From contig NSJL01000008.1 in the NCBI GenBank assembly GCA_002634385.1, forward strand, positions 62,001 through 126,000: a DNA stretch of 64,000 nucleotides, given 5' to 3'. Below the pieces are notes generated by a model that worked only from the letters and a program-made list of their open reading frames with translations, was not told the DNA's origin and did no database searches. A program made the position numbers and the translations under genes. The DNA comes from Nitrospira sp. Its GTDB lineage: Bacteria > Nitrospirota > Thermodesulfovibrionia > Thermodesulfovibrionales > Dissulfurispiraceae. Positions 43,318 to 52,111 of the stretch are shown one piece after another. The first letter of the stretch is position 1, and every line of letters begins with the position of its first letter.

Positions 43318-44118
43318 ATGAGAAGATGCCTGCCGTTTCTCCTCCTTTCCGTAGCACTCCTTTTTGCCTGCCAGACGGTTCCCATCACCGGGAGGCAGCA
43401 GCTCAGCCTCGTTTCCTCCGAATCCCTCCTTCCCATGAGCTTCAGTACCTACCGGGAATTCCTCGCAAAGCACCGGGTTATCGAAAACACCCCGCAGGCA
43501 CAGTCGGTTAAAACGGTGGGAGCGAGGATCCGGCAGGCCGTTCAGGAATATCTCTCCAGCCAGGGTCTGAGCGAGCGACTGAAAGGATACCAATGGGAAT
43601 TCAATCTGATCGAAGATAAAAGCGTCAACGCATGGGCGATGCCCGGGGGAAAGGTGGTCGTCTATTCGGGTATGCTGCCGGTGGCGCAGAACGATACGGG
43701 ATTGGCGGTAGTAATGGGGCACGAAATCGCCCATGCGGTGGCCGCCCATGGAGAGGAGCGCATGAGCCAGGGGCTGATCGCACAGTTGGGCGGAGTGGCC
43801 CTCAGCACCGCCCTCTCCCAAAAGCCCCAGGAAACGGTGAACCTCTTCATGCAGGCCTACGGGCTCGGCACACAGGTGGGTGTTCTGCTCCCCTTCAGCA
43901 GGGTACAGGAAACGGAAGCCGACCGTCTCGGCCTTATCTTCATGGCGATGGCGGGATACGACCCCAGGGCCGCCGCGGATTTCTGGCAGAGGATGTCCGC
44001 GGCAAAGCAGGGGGCGGCACCGCCCGAATTCCTGAGCACCCATCCCGCTGATGAAACGAGGATCAGAAATATAAAGGAATTCCTTCCCGAGGCGATGCGG
44101 TATTACCGTCCGCGGTAA
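43318..44118 (+). CDS. M48-family metalloprotease lipoprotein (BepA/LoiP-like)
   Basis: 266 residues. A lipoprotein signal peptide ends in the lipobox LLFAC (Cys about residue 18). The zinc protease motif GHEIAHAVAAHGEER follows, and the third ligand Glu lies in ETEADRLGLIFMAMAGYDP. The C-terminal STHPADETRIRNIK is characteristic of the M48B/C outer-membrane quality-control proteases. It is expected in the periplasm, anchored to the outer or inner membrane, degrading misfolded envelope proteins. The ATG at 43318 is supported by TGAGG six bases upstream. Confidence 0.92.
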   Translation: MRRCLPFLLLSVALLFACQTVPITGRQQLSLVSSESLLPMSFSTYREFLAKHRVIENTPQAQSVKTVGARIRQAVQEYLSSQGLSERLKGYQWEFNLIEDKSVNAWAMPGGKVVVYSGMLPVAQNDTGLAVVMGHEIAHAVAAHGEERMSQGLIAQLGGVALSTALSQKPQETVNLFMQAYGLGTQVGVLLPFSRVQETEADRLGLIFMAMAGYDPRAAADFWQRMSAAKQGAAPPEFLSTHPADETRIRNIKEFLPEAMRYYRPR

Positions 44119-44137
44119 GGGAAGCCAGGGAAGCGTA

Positions 44138-45676
44138 TTAGCGTGCCTGGAGCGCCTCCTTGACGGAAAGCAGGAGCTCGGAGAGCGTATACGGCTTTTG
44201 CAGGAGCCGGAACCTTCGCTGCCTGATGGCATTCCATTGCGGTTTTTCGCTCAAACACCCGCTGCTGAGCAGGACCTTCAGGGAGGGCTTCCGTGTCAGG
44301 AGACGGTCGACCAGGTGAAGGGCGGTGGTGTCCGGAAGAGCGACATCGCAGAAGGCAAGGTGAAAGTCACTCCCTTCCCTCTCGAAGACCTCCCATGCCT
44401 CTTCGGCGCTCGACGCCTCGAAAACCGAATACCCGTTCTCGTTGAACACCCTCCGGGCGAACGCACGAACCCCTCTGGAGTCTTCCACGAGCAGAATCCT
44501 CTCTCCGTTTCCACGAAGGTCTTGCAATAAAAAGCTTTTTGTATTCCTTTGCGGAGCTTCCACCGCACGGGGTGAAGAGCGTTGTATCACTTTCAAAAGA
44601 CGATACGGAATGTCTCCTTGCTCCCCATTGGCCAGGGAGAGCCCGGCATGCCCCTGGAGGGCGGTCAGCAGGTCATTGAAATCACGGGCGGCCTCTCCCG
44701 CCAGCGCTCCTATGGTTTCCCCCCGCTGCATTTTCCTGATCTGATCCCGCATTCTCATGTTTTCCTCTTTCTCCCTGATCCGTTGGAGGGCGACGCAGAG
44801 CTGCAGTGCCGCCTTTTCCAGCAGAAGCACCGTCTCGAGGGGAAGCATTCCCGGCCGGGTATCCGCCACATGGAGTACCCCGAGAATACGATGTTCCCCT
44901 TTGAGAGGAATGAGCGCCATGGATGCATATCCACTGCTGCAGGCGGTGCATGCCCCTGCTCCTCCCCCGTCTTGTGCATTCCCGATGTGGCGGGAAAGGT
45001 CGTTCACATAAAAAGAGCCTTCCTTCGTAAAGGAAGAAGTCCGGGAGCCGGTCTCCCCCCCGATGACATTGACGCACAGACCCCCGTTTTCAGTGGGGGT
45101 GCAGAGAGTCTCCCTTTTGCACCAATGGCTGTACCCCGCATACTCCTGGTAGAGAAAGGTTTCCTCATCCTCGTCAAGGATACGTATGCCCGCTGCCCCG
45201 CATTCGGAATATGCCTGCACTCCGCGCACAAAGTCTTTCAGCAAGGGAGCGATACTGTGATGCCGGCTCGCCATTTCCAGAAAATGGTGTGAGATACGCA
45301 GGGATCTTTCGGCCTTTTTCCTGTCGGTGAGGTCTTTCAGAGAGAGGAGGAATCCGCCGCCTTCTGCAAGGGAAGAGGAGGAGACGAGACACGGCAATAC
45401 CGTTCCATCCGATTTCACTATCTCCGTCTCGCACCTCCCGGGCGTTCCTTTCCTGACCCATTGCCACCATTCGCAAAAGCCCTTCCGCTGGGACCCTGGA
45501 ACAAGCAAAGCAAAGGGTCTGCCGATGCAGTCCTCACTGCGCAGACCAGTCGTTTTCTCTACCTGAGGGTTTACATACTCTATCGTCCCGTTCTCCGTAA
45601 GAGCGAGAAACAGGTCGGGAGAAGCATCCAAAATAGCAGCCAATTGCGTTTTTACTTTACCTATATCGTCCGGCAC
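44138..45676 (-). CDS. Degenerate hybrid sensor kinase: PAS-GAF-vestigial HisKA-receiver
   Basis: 512 residues. A PAS domain (about 8-125, ILDASPDLFLALTENGTIEY) is followed by a GAF domain (about 130-310). The next segment is recognisable as a HisKA dimerisation helix (ETIGALAGEAARDFNDLLTA) but has Arg where the phospho-accepting His normally stands (family motif AHDFNN). The HATPase_c domain is absent: only about 40 residues separate that helix from a complete C-terminal receiver domain (ILLVEDSRG, Asp in LAFCDVALPD, Lys in LLQKPYT). It therefore cannot be a normal kinase. It could be a signal-receiving adaptor or a decaying gene. The GTG start is preceded by GGAGGAGGG. Confidence 0.85.
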   Translation of the reverse strand: MPDDIGKVKTQLAAILDASPDLFLALTENGTIEYVNPQVEKTTGLRSEDCIGRPFALLVPGSQRKGFCEWWQWVRKGTPGRCETEIVKSDGTVLPCLVSSSSLAEGGGFLLSLKDLTDRKKAERSLRISHHFLEMASRHHSIAPLLKDFVRGVQAYSECGAAGIRILDEDEETFLYQEYAGYSHWCKRETLCTPTENGGLCVNVIGGETGSRTSSFTKEGSFYVNDLSRHIGNAQDGGGAGACTACSSGYASMALIPLKGEHRILGVLHVADTRPGMLPLETVLLLEKAALQLCVALQRIREKEENMRMRDQIRKMQRGETIGALAGEAARDFNDLLTALQGHAGLSLANGEQGDIPYRLLKVIQRSSPRAVEAPQRNTKSFLLQDLRGNGERILLVEDSRGVRAFARRVFNENGYSVFEASSAEEAWEVFEREGSDFHLAFCDVALPDTTALHLVDRLLTRKPSLKVLLSSGCLSEKPQWNAIRQRRFRLLQKPYTLSELLLSVKEALQAR

Positions 45677-45876
45677 TTTCCCTCCTCCGGCCCTGCCCTA
45701 TTCTTCTGTTATCCTTCATTATTCCGTTCTCCTCCGCGGAGCAAGCATTCTTTGCTGTACCGTCTGAAAACAAAGAAAAAAACTTGCAAACGGTATGCCA
45801 GACGGCATGATAATAAAAGGCATTGAATAGTAGTGGTTCTTTTATAGGAGGGAGAAAAAGTGCAGGAGTGACTCTG

Positions 45877-45910
45877 TATTTTTTATCGAAAATTCGCTAT
45901 TTTTTATCGA
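45877..45910. promoter_or_regulatory. Direct repeat, 13 bp, 21-bp spacing (possible operator)
   Basis: TATTTTTTATCGA occurs at 45877-45889 and 45898-45910, exactly two helical turns apart, and is followed by a GAGTG/CACTC hairpin (45909-45923). It lies in the 267-bp gap between the end of moeA and the start of the PAS/receiver gene, which otherwise holds no gene. Confidence 0.4.
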
Positions 45911-45943
45911 GTGGTGCGCACTCGCACGACACGGTACAGAATA

Positions 45944-47896
45944 TTACCCTTCATACATCACCTTCCCCATATCCCCTATGTCGTACCCCCCCAGGGACTG
46001 TACAAGCCCTTTGAACTCCCCGTTCTCACGAATGGCACTCAGAACGATCCCGACCTTCTCCTCATCCATGAACTCACGGGGGATTGCAAGATCGTACCGC
46101 TCCCTCGCCACGGGGATAAAGTCGAGATCCAGGGCCTTTGCGGAAGAGAGAACGGCAAGTCCGGTATCGGCAAGCCCGGTGAGCACTGCAGAAGCCACTG
46201 ACATATGGGTATATTCCTCTTTGTCGTACCCCTTGATCATGAAGGGATTGATGTTCAGCTCCCGGAGATGCCTGTCCAGGAGAAGCCGCGTCCCCGAGCC
46301 GGACTGCCTGTTGATGAACATGACGTCATCCCGTACGAGGTCCTCGAATCCCTGAATTCCTTTCGGATTGCCCTTCCTCACCAGGAGACCCTGCTGCCGA
46401 TGGACGAGGTTCACCAGAACCATCCTCCGGTCCGGAAAGAGTCTCTTTATATAAGAGATGTTGTATTCCCCTGTCTGTTCGTCAAGAAGATGTGTCCCCG
46501 CGAGATGGGCCTCGCCTTTTTTCAACGCCATCAGCCCCCCCAGGGACCCCACGTGAGCGGAAGACAGCGAATAGTTCGGGTGGTTTTTCTTGATGATATT
46601 CGCCAGAATATCAAGGGTATTGTCATGACTCCCGATGCAGACGATGGTATTCCTGACCTCGTCCCTGCTCCGCATCAGCTCCACCTCCACCTCGCTCCCT
46701 GCGCGTGCCCCTTCCGAGCCCGCGGGTATTCTCACGATACCGTCCGCCCTCACGAGGGACATCATCAGTCCGGCGCCCCTGCCTACCGGGGTGGCGACGA
46801 ACGTACCATCGACCGATCCCACCTTCACCCGGATGAACTCATCAACTCCGAGGGGGGACGCCACCTGCCGGGCGAGCAGCGCGGTGATCCTCTCCCCTTC
46901 CTCCGCAGCGATCCCCAGCAATCTTTCGATAACGGGGCGGACAAAGAGCTTGAAGGTGAGATAGGCGGAGACCGGATACCCCGGGACCCCCACCACCGTC
47001 TTGTTGCGGATAAAGCCGATAATCACCGGTTTCCCCGGCTTGATGGAGACACCGTGGATAATCGCCTCTCCCAGTTCCTGTATGGCGGCAAGGGTGTAGT
47101 CTTCGGAACCCCGCCCCGATCCTGCGTTGATCAGAACGAGATCGGCCGTTTCCACGGCCCGGAGCAGCACCTCCTTGATCGCGTCGAGATCATCCCTGAC
47201 AATGGGAAAACGCACCGCTTCGGCGCCCAATTCCCTTGCCATTCCGCCAATGACAGCGGTGTTATACTCGATGATCTCGGGGGGCGCCGGGGGCCGCTCC
47301 CTGAGCATTTCGGGGTCGATGAGCTCTGTTCCGGTGGGGAGAACAGCCACCACCGGCCTTTTTCTCACCGCTACCTCCAGGTGTCCGCTGGCAAGGAGGG
47401 CACCGATATCGATGGGCCGTATCCGGTGCCCCTCGGGGACGATCAGTTCAGTGGCTACAATGTCTTCGCCGATGGTCCTCACGTGCTGGTAGGGAGGAGC
47501 AGAGTGGTAAATTTCTATAAGGGTCCTGCCGGAGGCCGTTTTGCTGCCGTGCACCAGGTTGGCATCTTCGATCATGACGACCGCATTAAACCCCTCCGGC
47601 ATCGGATCTCCCGTGTCCACATACAGGGCGTCCCGCCCGATTTCCAGCAAACAGGGGGTTGTTTCCGAAGCGGTAAAAGTATCGGTATACCGCACCGCAT
47701 ATCCGTCCATGGCTGCGGAATGGTAGAAGGGGGACGAGTATTTTGCAAAAACGGGCTCCGCGGTGATCCTGTCCTGGGCATCTACTACCCGTACCCGCTC
47801 CTGCGGGAGTCTTTGCATATTCAGCGAGTCGAGCCGGGCAAAGAGCAGCTCCCCCGCCCTCTCGAGGCTGACAGTGTCGAGAAATATCTGTCGCAT
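45944..47896 (-). CDS. moeA: Molybdopterin molybdotransferase fused to a periplasmic-binding-protein-like domain
   Basis: 650 residues. Residues 1-405 are MoeA, which inserts molybdate (or tungstate) into adenylylated molybdopterin: SPFYHSAAMDGYAVRY, VDTGDPMPEGFNAVVMIED, VLPTGTEL and a VLINAGSGRGSEDYTLAAI loop. Residues about 415-650 form a COG1910-type substrate-binding-like domain (TIVCIGSHDNTLDIL, SGSGTRLLLDR, ADTGLAVLSSAKAL) without signal peptide, so it acts in the cytoplasm. This fusion is known in anaerobes and may couple metal-oxyanion sensing to insertion. It could supply the cofactor of the FDH in this window. The terminator of the gene upstream separates it from the diheme peroxidase. 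Confidence 0.92.
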   Translation of the reverse strand: MRQIFLDTVSLERAGELLFARLDSLNMQRLPQERVRVVDAQDRITAEPVFAKYSSPFYHSAAMDGYAVRYTDTFTASETTPCLLEIGRDALYVDTGDPMPEGFNAVVMIEDANLVHGSKTASGRTLIEIYHSAPPYQHVRTIGEDIVATELIVPEGHRIRPIDIGALLASGHLEVAVRKRPVVAVLPTGTELIDPEMLRERPPAPPEIIEYNTAVIGGMARELGAEAVRFPIVRDDLDAIKEVLLRAVETADLVLINAGSGRGSEDYTLAAIQELGEAIIHGVSIKPGKPVIIGFIRNKTVVGVPGYPVSAYLTFKLFVRPVIERLLGIAAEEGERITALLARQVASPLGVDEFIRVKVGSVDGTFVATPVGRGAGLMMSLVRADGIVRIPAGSEGARAGSEVEVELMRSRDEVRNTIVCIGSHDNTLDILANIIKKNHPNYSLSSAHVGSLGGLMALKKGEAHLAGTHLLDEQTGEYNISYIKRLFPDRRMVLVNLVHRQQGLLVRKGNPKGIQGFEDLVRDDVMFINRQSGSGTRLLLDRHLRELNINPFMIKGYDKEEYTHMSVASAVLTGLADTGLAVLSSAKALDLDFIPVARERYDLAIPREFMDEEKVGIVLSAIRENGEFKGLVQSLGGYDIGDMGKVMYEG

Positions 47897-47966
47897 TCCT
47901 TTATTCTACCCTACCCTCCGCTTTTTATAAAAGATCTGTGGGGGAAACAGTAATGCAATACAATAC

Positions 47967-48003
47967 AAAAAAATCCCCTGCAAGCCACCGGGGCTTCCAG
48001 GGG
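47967..48003 (-). terminator. Rho-independent terminator after the diheme peroxidase gene
   Basis: On the minus strand, a 12-bp stem with one mismatch (CCCCTGGAAGCC with GGCTTGCAGGGG) and a 5-base loop is followed by A and seven Ts. It lies about 26 bases after the stop. Confidence 0.88.
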
Positions 48004-48028
48004 AAGTTGGGGAGGTAGAGAGAAGCAG

Positions 48029-49099
48029 TTATGGGATCTCCGGTTTCTGCACGATAATCTCGTCCCCGGAAAGGGCTTCAACAAGAAAGGCTTTCAGATA
48101 TCCCTTTTCCTCCTTGCTCAGACCGAGGGGGTGCAACTCCCTGTTTCCCATTCCCCCTCCCCGGTCGATAAAATCAATGACCTCGTCGAGAGTCTTGAAT
48201 ACCCCGTTGTGCATATACGGAGCCGTCTTCGCAATCTCCAGCAGGGTCGGTGTCCGGAAGGCTTTCCAGTCCTGTTTCTGTTGTGTGATCAGGAATCTTC
48301 CCGGATCCTCTTTCAGGGTACGGTATTCACCATATCCATATTCCCGCGCGAAAAGCCTCCTCGTTGCCGCAACTCCCGGCTCGTCCCGGTATTTCGGATT
48401 TTCCGGCACCTCGAGAGCATGAAAGCCGTTGTCGGACAGAATGCTCCCGTTATGGCACCGGATACAGCTCCCTTTCCCCTCGAAAATCCCGAGCCCTTTT
48501 AGCGCCTCGGCCGACAACGCCTCTTTTTCTCCCTTGAGGAAACGGTGGAGGGGGACATTCCGGGAGAAAAGCGTCCTCTCGAAAGAGGCGAGGGCCATCG
48601 CAACCCGCTCCCGCGTTATTTCCCCGCCGAATACATTCCGGAAAGCGTCCACGTATTCCGGTACGGAACGCAGCACTTCCTCCATGAAGTCGAAATTCCG
48701 GTTCATTTCGAAGGGAGAGCGTATGGGGAAAAGGGCCTGCTCTTCCAGTGTTTCCGCCCGGCCGTCGTGAAAGAGGGATTGGTAAAAAACGGCATTCAGA
48801 AGTGTCGGCGCATTGCGCCAGTTCTTTGTAGCGGGGTAGCTGAAGGATATGTCCTGACCGTCAGTAAAGGCTTTTGCGGGGTTATGGCAGGAAGAGCAGC
48901 TCATGCTGCCATCTCCGGACAGTCTCCGGTCGAAGAAGAGCTTCTTCCCCAGATCCGCCTTTTCGAGAGAATGGGGATTTCCCGGCGGAAAGGGTACTTC
49001 CCCGAAAGGTTCCAGGGGGCCCGCAAGCACCCCTTTTGAAAGAAAGAGGAAACAGAGGAAGAAAGCGACGAGAACGCAGATGGTGCCTTGCGTGTTCAC
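48029..49099 (-). CDS. Diheme cytochrome c peroxidase (CcpA/MauG family)
   Basis: 356 residues. A signal peptide (about 1-26) is followed by two c-type haem motifs: CSSCH at 68-72 and CIRCH near 221. Family blocks include LGKKLFFDRRLSGDGSMSCS, KNWRNAPTLLNAVFYQSLFH, HDGRAETLEEQA and FRTPTLLEIAKTAPYMHNGV. It would reduce hydrogen peroxide in the periplasm with electrons from small cytochromes. The GTG at 49099 (AGGGG three bases upstream) is chosen because the signal peptide then begins properly; the frame continues to 49270 through remnants of a broken upstream gene. A strong terminator follows. Confidence 0.9.
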   Translation of the reverse strand: MNTQGTICVLVAFFLCFLFLSKGVLAGPLEPFGEVPFPPGNPHSLEKADLGKKLFFDRRLSGDGSMSCSSCHNPAKAFTDGQDISFSYPATKNWRNAPTLLNAVFYQSLFHDGRAETLEEQALFPIRSPFEMNRNFDFMEEVLRSVPEYVDAFRNVFGGEITRERVAMALASFERTLFSRNVPLHRFLKGEKEALSAEALKGLGIFEGKGSCIRCHNGSILSDNGFHALEVPENPKYRDEPGVAATRRLFAREYGYGEYRTLKEDPGRFLITQQKQDWKAFRTPTLLEIAKTAPYMHNGVFKTLDEVIDFIDRGGGMGNRELHPLGLSKEEKGYLKAFLVEALSGDEIIVQKPEIP

Positions 49100-49675
49100 A
49101 AGCCCCTCATCGTTGAAATTTCCGGAGTCGGGGTATGTATGCACATCCCCATACGGCAGACGCCTTACTTCAAGTGTATTCCATGAGGGGTGGCTGCGCA
49201 ACCGTTCTCTTTCCGCAAAAGAGAGAAAAATAGACGTCCCGTTGCTCCCGGAGAAAGTCTTTAATGGCACCCACCGATTCGACCCGCATCCTGTGGTCCC
49301 TCAGTACTTCCATATCGATGGACCCTGCATCGGCAGCGACGGCCCCTTTGTCGACGTTCTCGAGAATCTTTTCCCTGCTTCTGAAGGACAGCAGCCTCTG
49401 GAACTCCTCTTCGGCCTTCTTCAGGGTCGTGATGGTGGACTTCAGTTGGGCAAACTGGGAAGTATAATACCGAGCTTGCTTTTCATCCGGTGGTATTCAA
49501 AGGTATCGATGGCGGCGGAAACGACATACACGGAGCCGGCCAGCCATAAAAGGACGGACACGGCGATTCCTATGGAAGGGAGCCGTATGTTGACGGTGCG
49601 GTTGCTGTCATGGGGAATCAGCAGTATGGTGACCGGCGTGAAGAGCTTGCGCACAAAACGTCTGATCCTATACAT
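49100..49675 (-). pseudogene. Decayed M23-type peptidase (N-terminal membrane part only)
   Basis: An ATG at 49675 begins a typical M23-peptidase N-terminus (basic segment, then LLIPHDSNRTVNIRLPSIG and one membrane helix), but the frame stops at 49442. A one-base deletion near 49470-49472 explains this: in the next frame the coiled-coil continues (YYTSQFAQLKSTITTLKKAE ... VGAIKDFLREQRDVYFS). After that only scraps resembling the catalytic part remain, and the zinc-binding domain is absent. The region overlaps the end of purM by 8 bp and runs up to the peroxidase signal peptide. Confidence 0.7.
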
Positions 49676-50723
49676 ACCGTATCTTTTCCCCCTCCCCCTT
49701 TTCGATAAAGCCCAGATCACAGGCCTCGAAGCCCTGTTCCTTCAGCAGCGAGAGAGCGGAACCGCGTTCGTTTTCCGCAAGTACTATAACATAACCGATT
49801 CCCATATTGAATGTTTTTTTCATATCGTCCCCGGGGACGTTTCCCTGCTTCCCGATAAGCTCGAAAATCGCCGGAACCGTCCAGGAGCCTTCCCGGATGA
49901 CCGCCGTCACCCCGTCCCGCAGGATACGCGGAACATTTCCCGGGATGCCGCCTCCGGTGATATGGGCCATCCCCTTGACCCGCACCTTTCCCCTGAGCGC
50001 CTCGTATGCTTTTACATAGATCCTCGTGGGTTTGAGCAACTCCTCCCCCACTGTGGAGGATAATTCGGGAACATAGGTGTCCGGGGCGTACCGCGCCATA
50101 TCGAAGAGAACCTTTCGCGCCAGGGAATAGCCGTTGCTGTGCAGTCCGCTGGAAGCGACTCCGATGAGGACATCCCCCTCCCCTATTGCCGATCCGTCCA
50201 CGATCTCTCCCTTGTCCACGGCGCCGACGGCAAAGCCCGCAAGGTCGTACTCGTCCTCTTCATAAAACCCGGGCATCTCCGCTGTTTCGCCGCCGATGAG
50301 GGCGCAGCCGGACTCCCTGCATCCTTCCGCGATACCCCGCACCACCTCGCCCGCCTTTTCGGGCTTCAGCTTTCCGGTGGCGAAATAATCGAGGAAGAAG
50401 AGCGGCTCCGCGCCGAGGGTCAGGATGTCGTTGACGCACATGGCTACGAGGTCTATACCCACGGTATCATGTTTGTCCATCATGAATGCGATCCTCAGCT
50501 TCGTCCCTACGCCGTCGGTCCCGCTCACCAGGACGGGCTCCCTGTATTTTGTCATATCCATTTTGAAGAGGGCGCCGAAGGAGCCTATATCGGTCATCAC
50601 CTCCGGCCTGAAGGTCTTTTTGACCAGGGGGGAGATGAGCCGTACAAACCGGTCCCCTTCATCGATATCCACGCCCGCTTTCCTGTATGTCATCTCTTCC
50701 ATATCGTCACCCCTTCTGCGCAT
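49668..50723 (-). CDS. purM: Phosphoribosylformylglycinamidine cyclo-ligase (AIR synthetase)
   Basis: 351 residues. It is the fifth step of purine synthesis, ATP-dependent closure of FGAM to AIR. Signatures are GTDGVGTKLRIAFMMDKHDT, GIDLVAMCVNDILTLGAEPL, LIGGETAEMPGFY, ASSGLHSNGYSLARKV and AHITGGGIPGNVPRIL. The ATG at 50723 has GGGGGAG five bases upstream; another ATG at 50702 also has an SD-like AAGGGG. It is separated by 52 bases from nadC upstream, so the run valS, hypothetical, nadC, purM may be one transcription unit. Confidence 0.95.
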   Translation of the reverse strand: MRRRGDDMEEMTYRKAGVDIDEGDRFVRLISPLVKKTFRPEVMTDIGSFGALFKMDMTKYREPVLVSGTDGVGTKLRIAFMMDKHDTVGIDLVAMCVNDILTLGAEPLFFLDYFATGKLKPEKAGEVVRGIAEGCRESGCALIGGETAEMPGFYEEDEYDLAGFAVGAVDKGEIVDGSAIGEGDVLIGVASSGLHSNGYSLARKVLFDMARYAPDTYVPELSSTVGEELLKPTRIYVKAYEALRGKVRVKGMAHITGGGIPGNVPRILRDGVTAVIREGSWTVPAIFELIGKQGNVPGDDMKKTFNMGIGYVIVLAENERGSALSLLKEQGFEACDLGFIEKGEGEKIRYV

Positions 50724-50775
50724 AGTGCTCCCCCCGCCATTTCAGAAAAAAACGGATTGCGCCGGAAACAGGGAG

Positions 50776-51627
50776 CTATGAGCTGTATAGTATTTTCATG
50801 CTGATATCGGCTGCACGTGCCGAATGGGTCAAAGCGCCGACAGAAATGATATCCACCCCTGTTTCCGCAATGCTGCGGACAGTCTCGAGGCGCACATTTC
50901 CCGAAGCTTCGAGGAGGGCTTTTCCCTGCACGAACCGTACCGCCTCCGCCATGGCGGAGAGGGACATGTTGTCGAGCATGATGATATCCGCACCCGCCTC
51001 AAGGGCCTCCTTTACCTCGTCGCCGTTCCTGACCTCCACCTCTATCTTCAGCAGGTGGTGGCCCTTCCGCGCGCGCAGGACCGCCTCCTTCACCCCGCCT
51101 GCAACCTCGATATGGTTGTCCTTGATCAGGATACCGTCAAACAGGCCGAAACGGTGGTTCGCCCCCCCACCCATTCTTACCCCGTATTTTTCCATGAGAC
51201 GCATTCCGGGCACTGTCTTCCTCGTATCCGTAATCTTCACCGGCAGATCTTTCACCCGCTCGACAAAGGAATGCGTCAGGGTGGCGATGCCGGAGACGCG
51301 CTGCAGGAGGTTCAGGGAGACCCGCTCCCCGGCGAGAAGGCTCCGCGCTCTTCCCGCTATCTCAGCAATGATATCGCCCTCCTTCACTGCAAAGCCCTCG
51401 GGCATGTGCGCCGTTACCCGCACAGCGGGATCAATGACCCTGAAGACCTCCTCCACGAAGGGCATGCCGGCAAGGATGAAATCCTCTTTGGCGATGAGCC
51501 GCGCCCCTGCCTCCCTTTCTTCGGGGATGATAAGGAACGAAGTGATGTCACCCTGCCCGATATCCTCCTGGAGGGCGCGGCGGATGGTCCCCTGGAGCAG
51601 GGAGGAATACCGCAATTCCCGCAGCAT
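50776..51627 (-). CDS. nadC: Nicotinate-nucleotide diphosphorylase (quinolinate phosphoribosyltransferase)
   Basis: 283 residues. It joins quinolinate with PRPP to give nicotinate mononucleotide and CO2 in de novo NAD synthesis. Family blocks are ALQEDIGQGDITSFL, ERVSLNLLQRVSGIATLT, ITDTRKTVPGMRLMEKYGVR, GGGANHRFGLFDGILIKDNH and EASGNVRLETVRSIAETGVD. The length is standard. The ATG directly follows the stop codon of the upstream hypothetical gene, so translation is probably coupled. nadA and nadB are not in the window. Confidence 0.96.
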   Translation of the reverse strand: MLRELRYSSLLQGTIRRALQEDIGQGDITSFLIIPEEREAGARLIAKEDFILAGMPFVEEVFRVIDPAVRVTAHMPEGFAVKEGDIIAEIAGRARSLLAGERVSLNLLQRVSGIATLTHSFVERVKDLPVKITDTRKTVPGMRLMEKYGVRMGGGANHRFGLFDGILIKDNHIEVAGGVKEAVLRARKGHHLLKIEVEVRNGDEVKEALEAGADIIMLDNMSLSAMAEAVRFVQGKALLEASGNVRLETVRSIAETGVDIISVGALTHSARAADISMKILYSS

Positions 51628-52110
51628 CTATCGCCTCTTCAACAACGAAAGAAGACCGAAGACCCCACCGGCGACAGCGCCCAGGGCAAGGGCGGAGCGC
51701 CAGTCCAGAAGAGTGGTCACCGTACCGTTCACCTGCTTCCCGATCATGAGGAGGGAAGTGCTGTTATTGGCAGTGATCTCCCGGGCCATCATCGTCCCCA
51801 CCGCGCTTCTGTTCACCGTCATCTCCCGGGTGGATACGGCAACGGAGGAGAGGGAGAGGTTGAGGTCGGTGGTATTCCCCACGGCAAGGACTCCGATGCT
51901 CTGGTGTAGAGAGAGGTTGGACCCGTGCATCAGCACCGAGGCGCCCTGGGTGACTTCGATCCGCTCGCCGTCGACGCTCACCGCACCGACCTGCTGCAGT
52001 TCCACATGGCCGCCGTCCACCGCCCTCACGGTGCTCTGTTTGATGTTGATGAATTCGGCCTCTACCACATCGAGATGCTTTTGTTCTATATCCAGCGCAT
52101 CCTTTTCCAT
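51628..52110 (-). CDS. Hypothetical repeat-rich protein with C-terminal membrane anchor
   Basis: 160 residues from an ATG at 52110 with GGGGG five bases upstream. Residues about 10-125 consist of short alternating beta segments with regularly placed Val, Gly, Ser and Asn (VRAVDGGHVELQQVGAVSV, IEVTQGASVLMHGSNLSL), suggesting a small beta-solenoid as in bactofilin-like or polymer-forming proteins. A hydrophobic helix (LALGAVAGGVFGLLSLL) followed by KRR ends it, a tail anchor. It lies tightly between valS (1-bp gap) and nadC (0-bp gap). I do not recognise a named family. Confidence 0.65.
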   Translation of the reverse strand: MEKDALDIEQKHLDVVEAEFINIKQSTVRAVDGGHVELQQVGAVSVDGERIEVTQGASVLMHGSNLSLHQSIGVLAVGNTTDLNLSLSSVAVSTREMTVNRSAVGTMMAREITANNSTSLLMIGKQVNGTVTTLLDWRSALALGAVAGGVFGLLSLLKRR

Positions 52111-52111
52111 C

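Noticed and set aside
49100-49270. N-terminal extension of the diheme peroxidase to 49270
   Set aside because: The extra 57 residues precede a good signal peptide and derive from the decayed M23 gene; an internal GTG has an AGGGG site.
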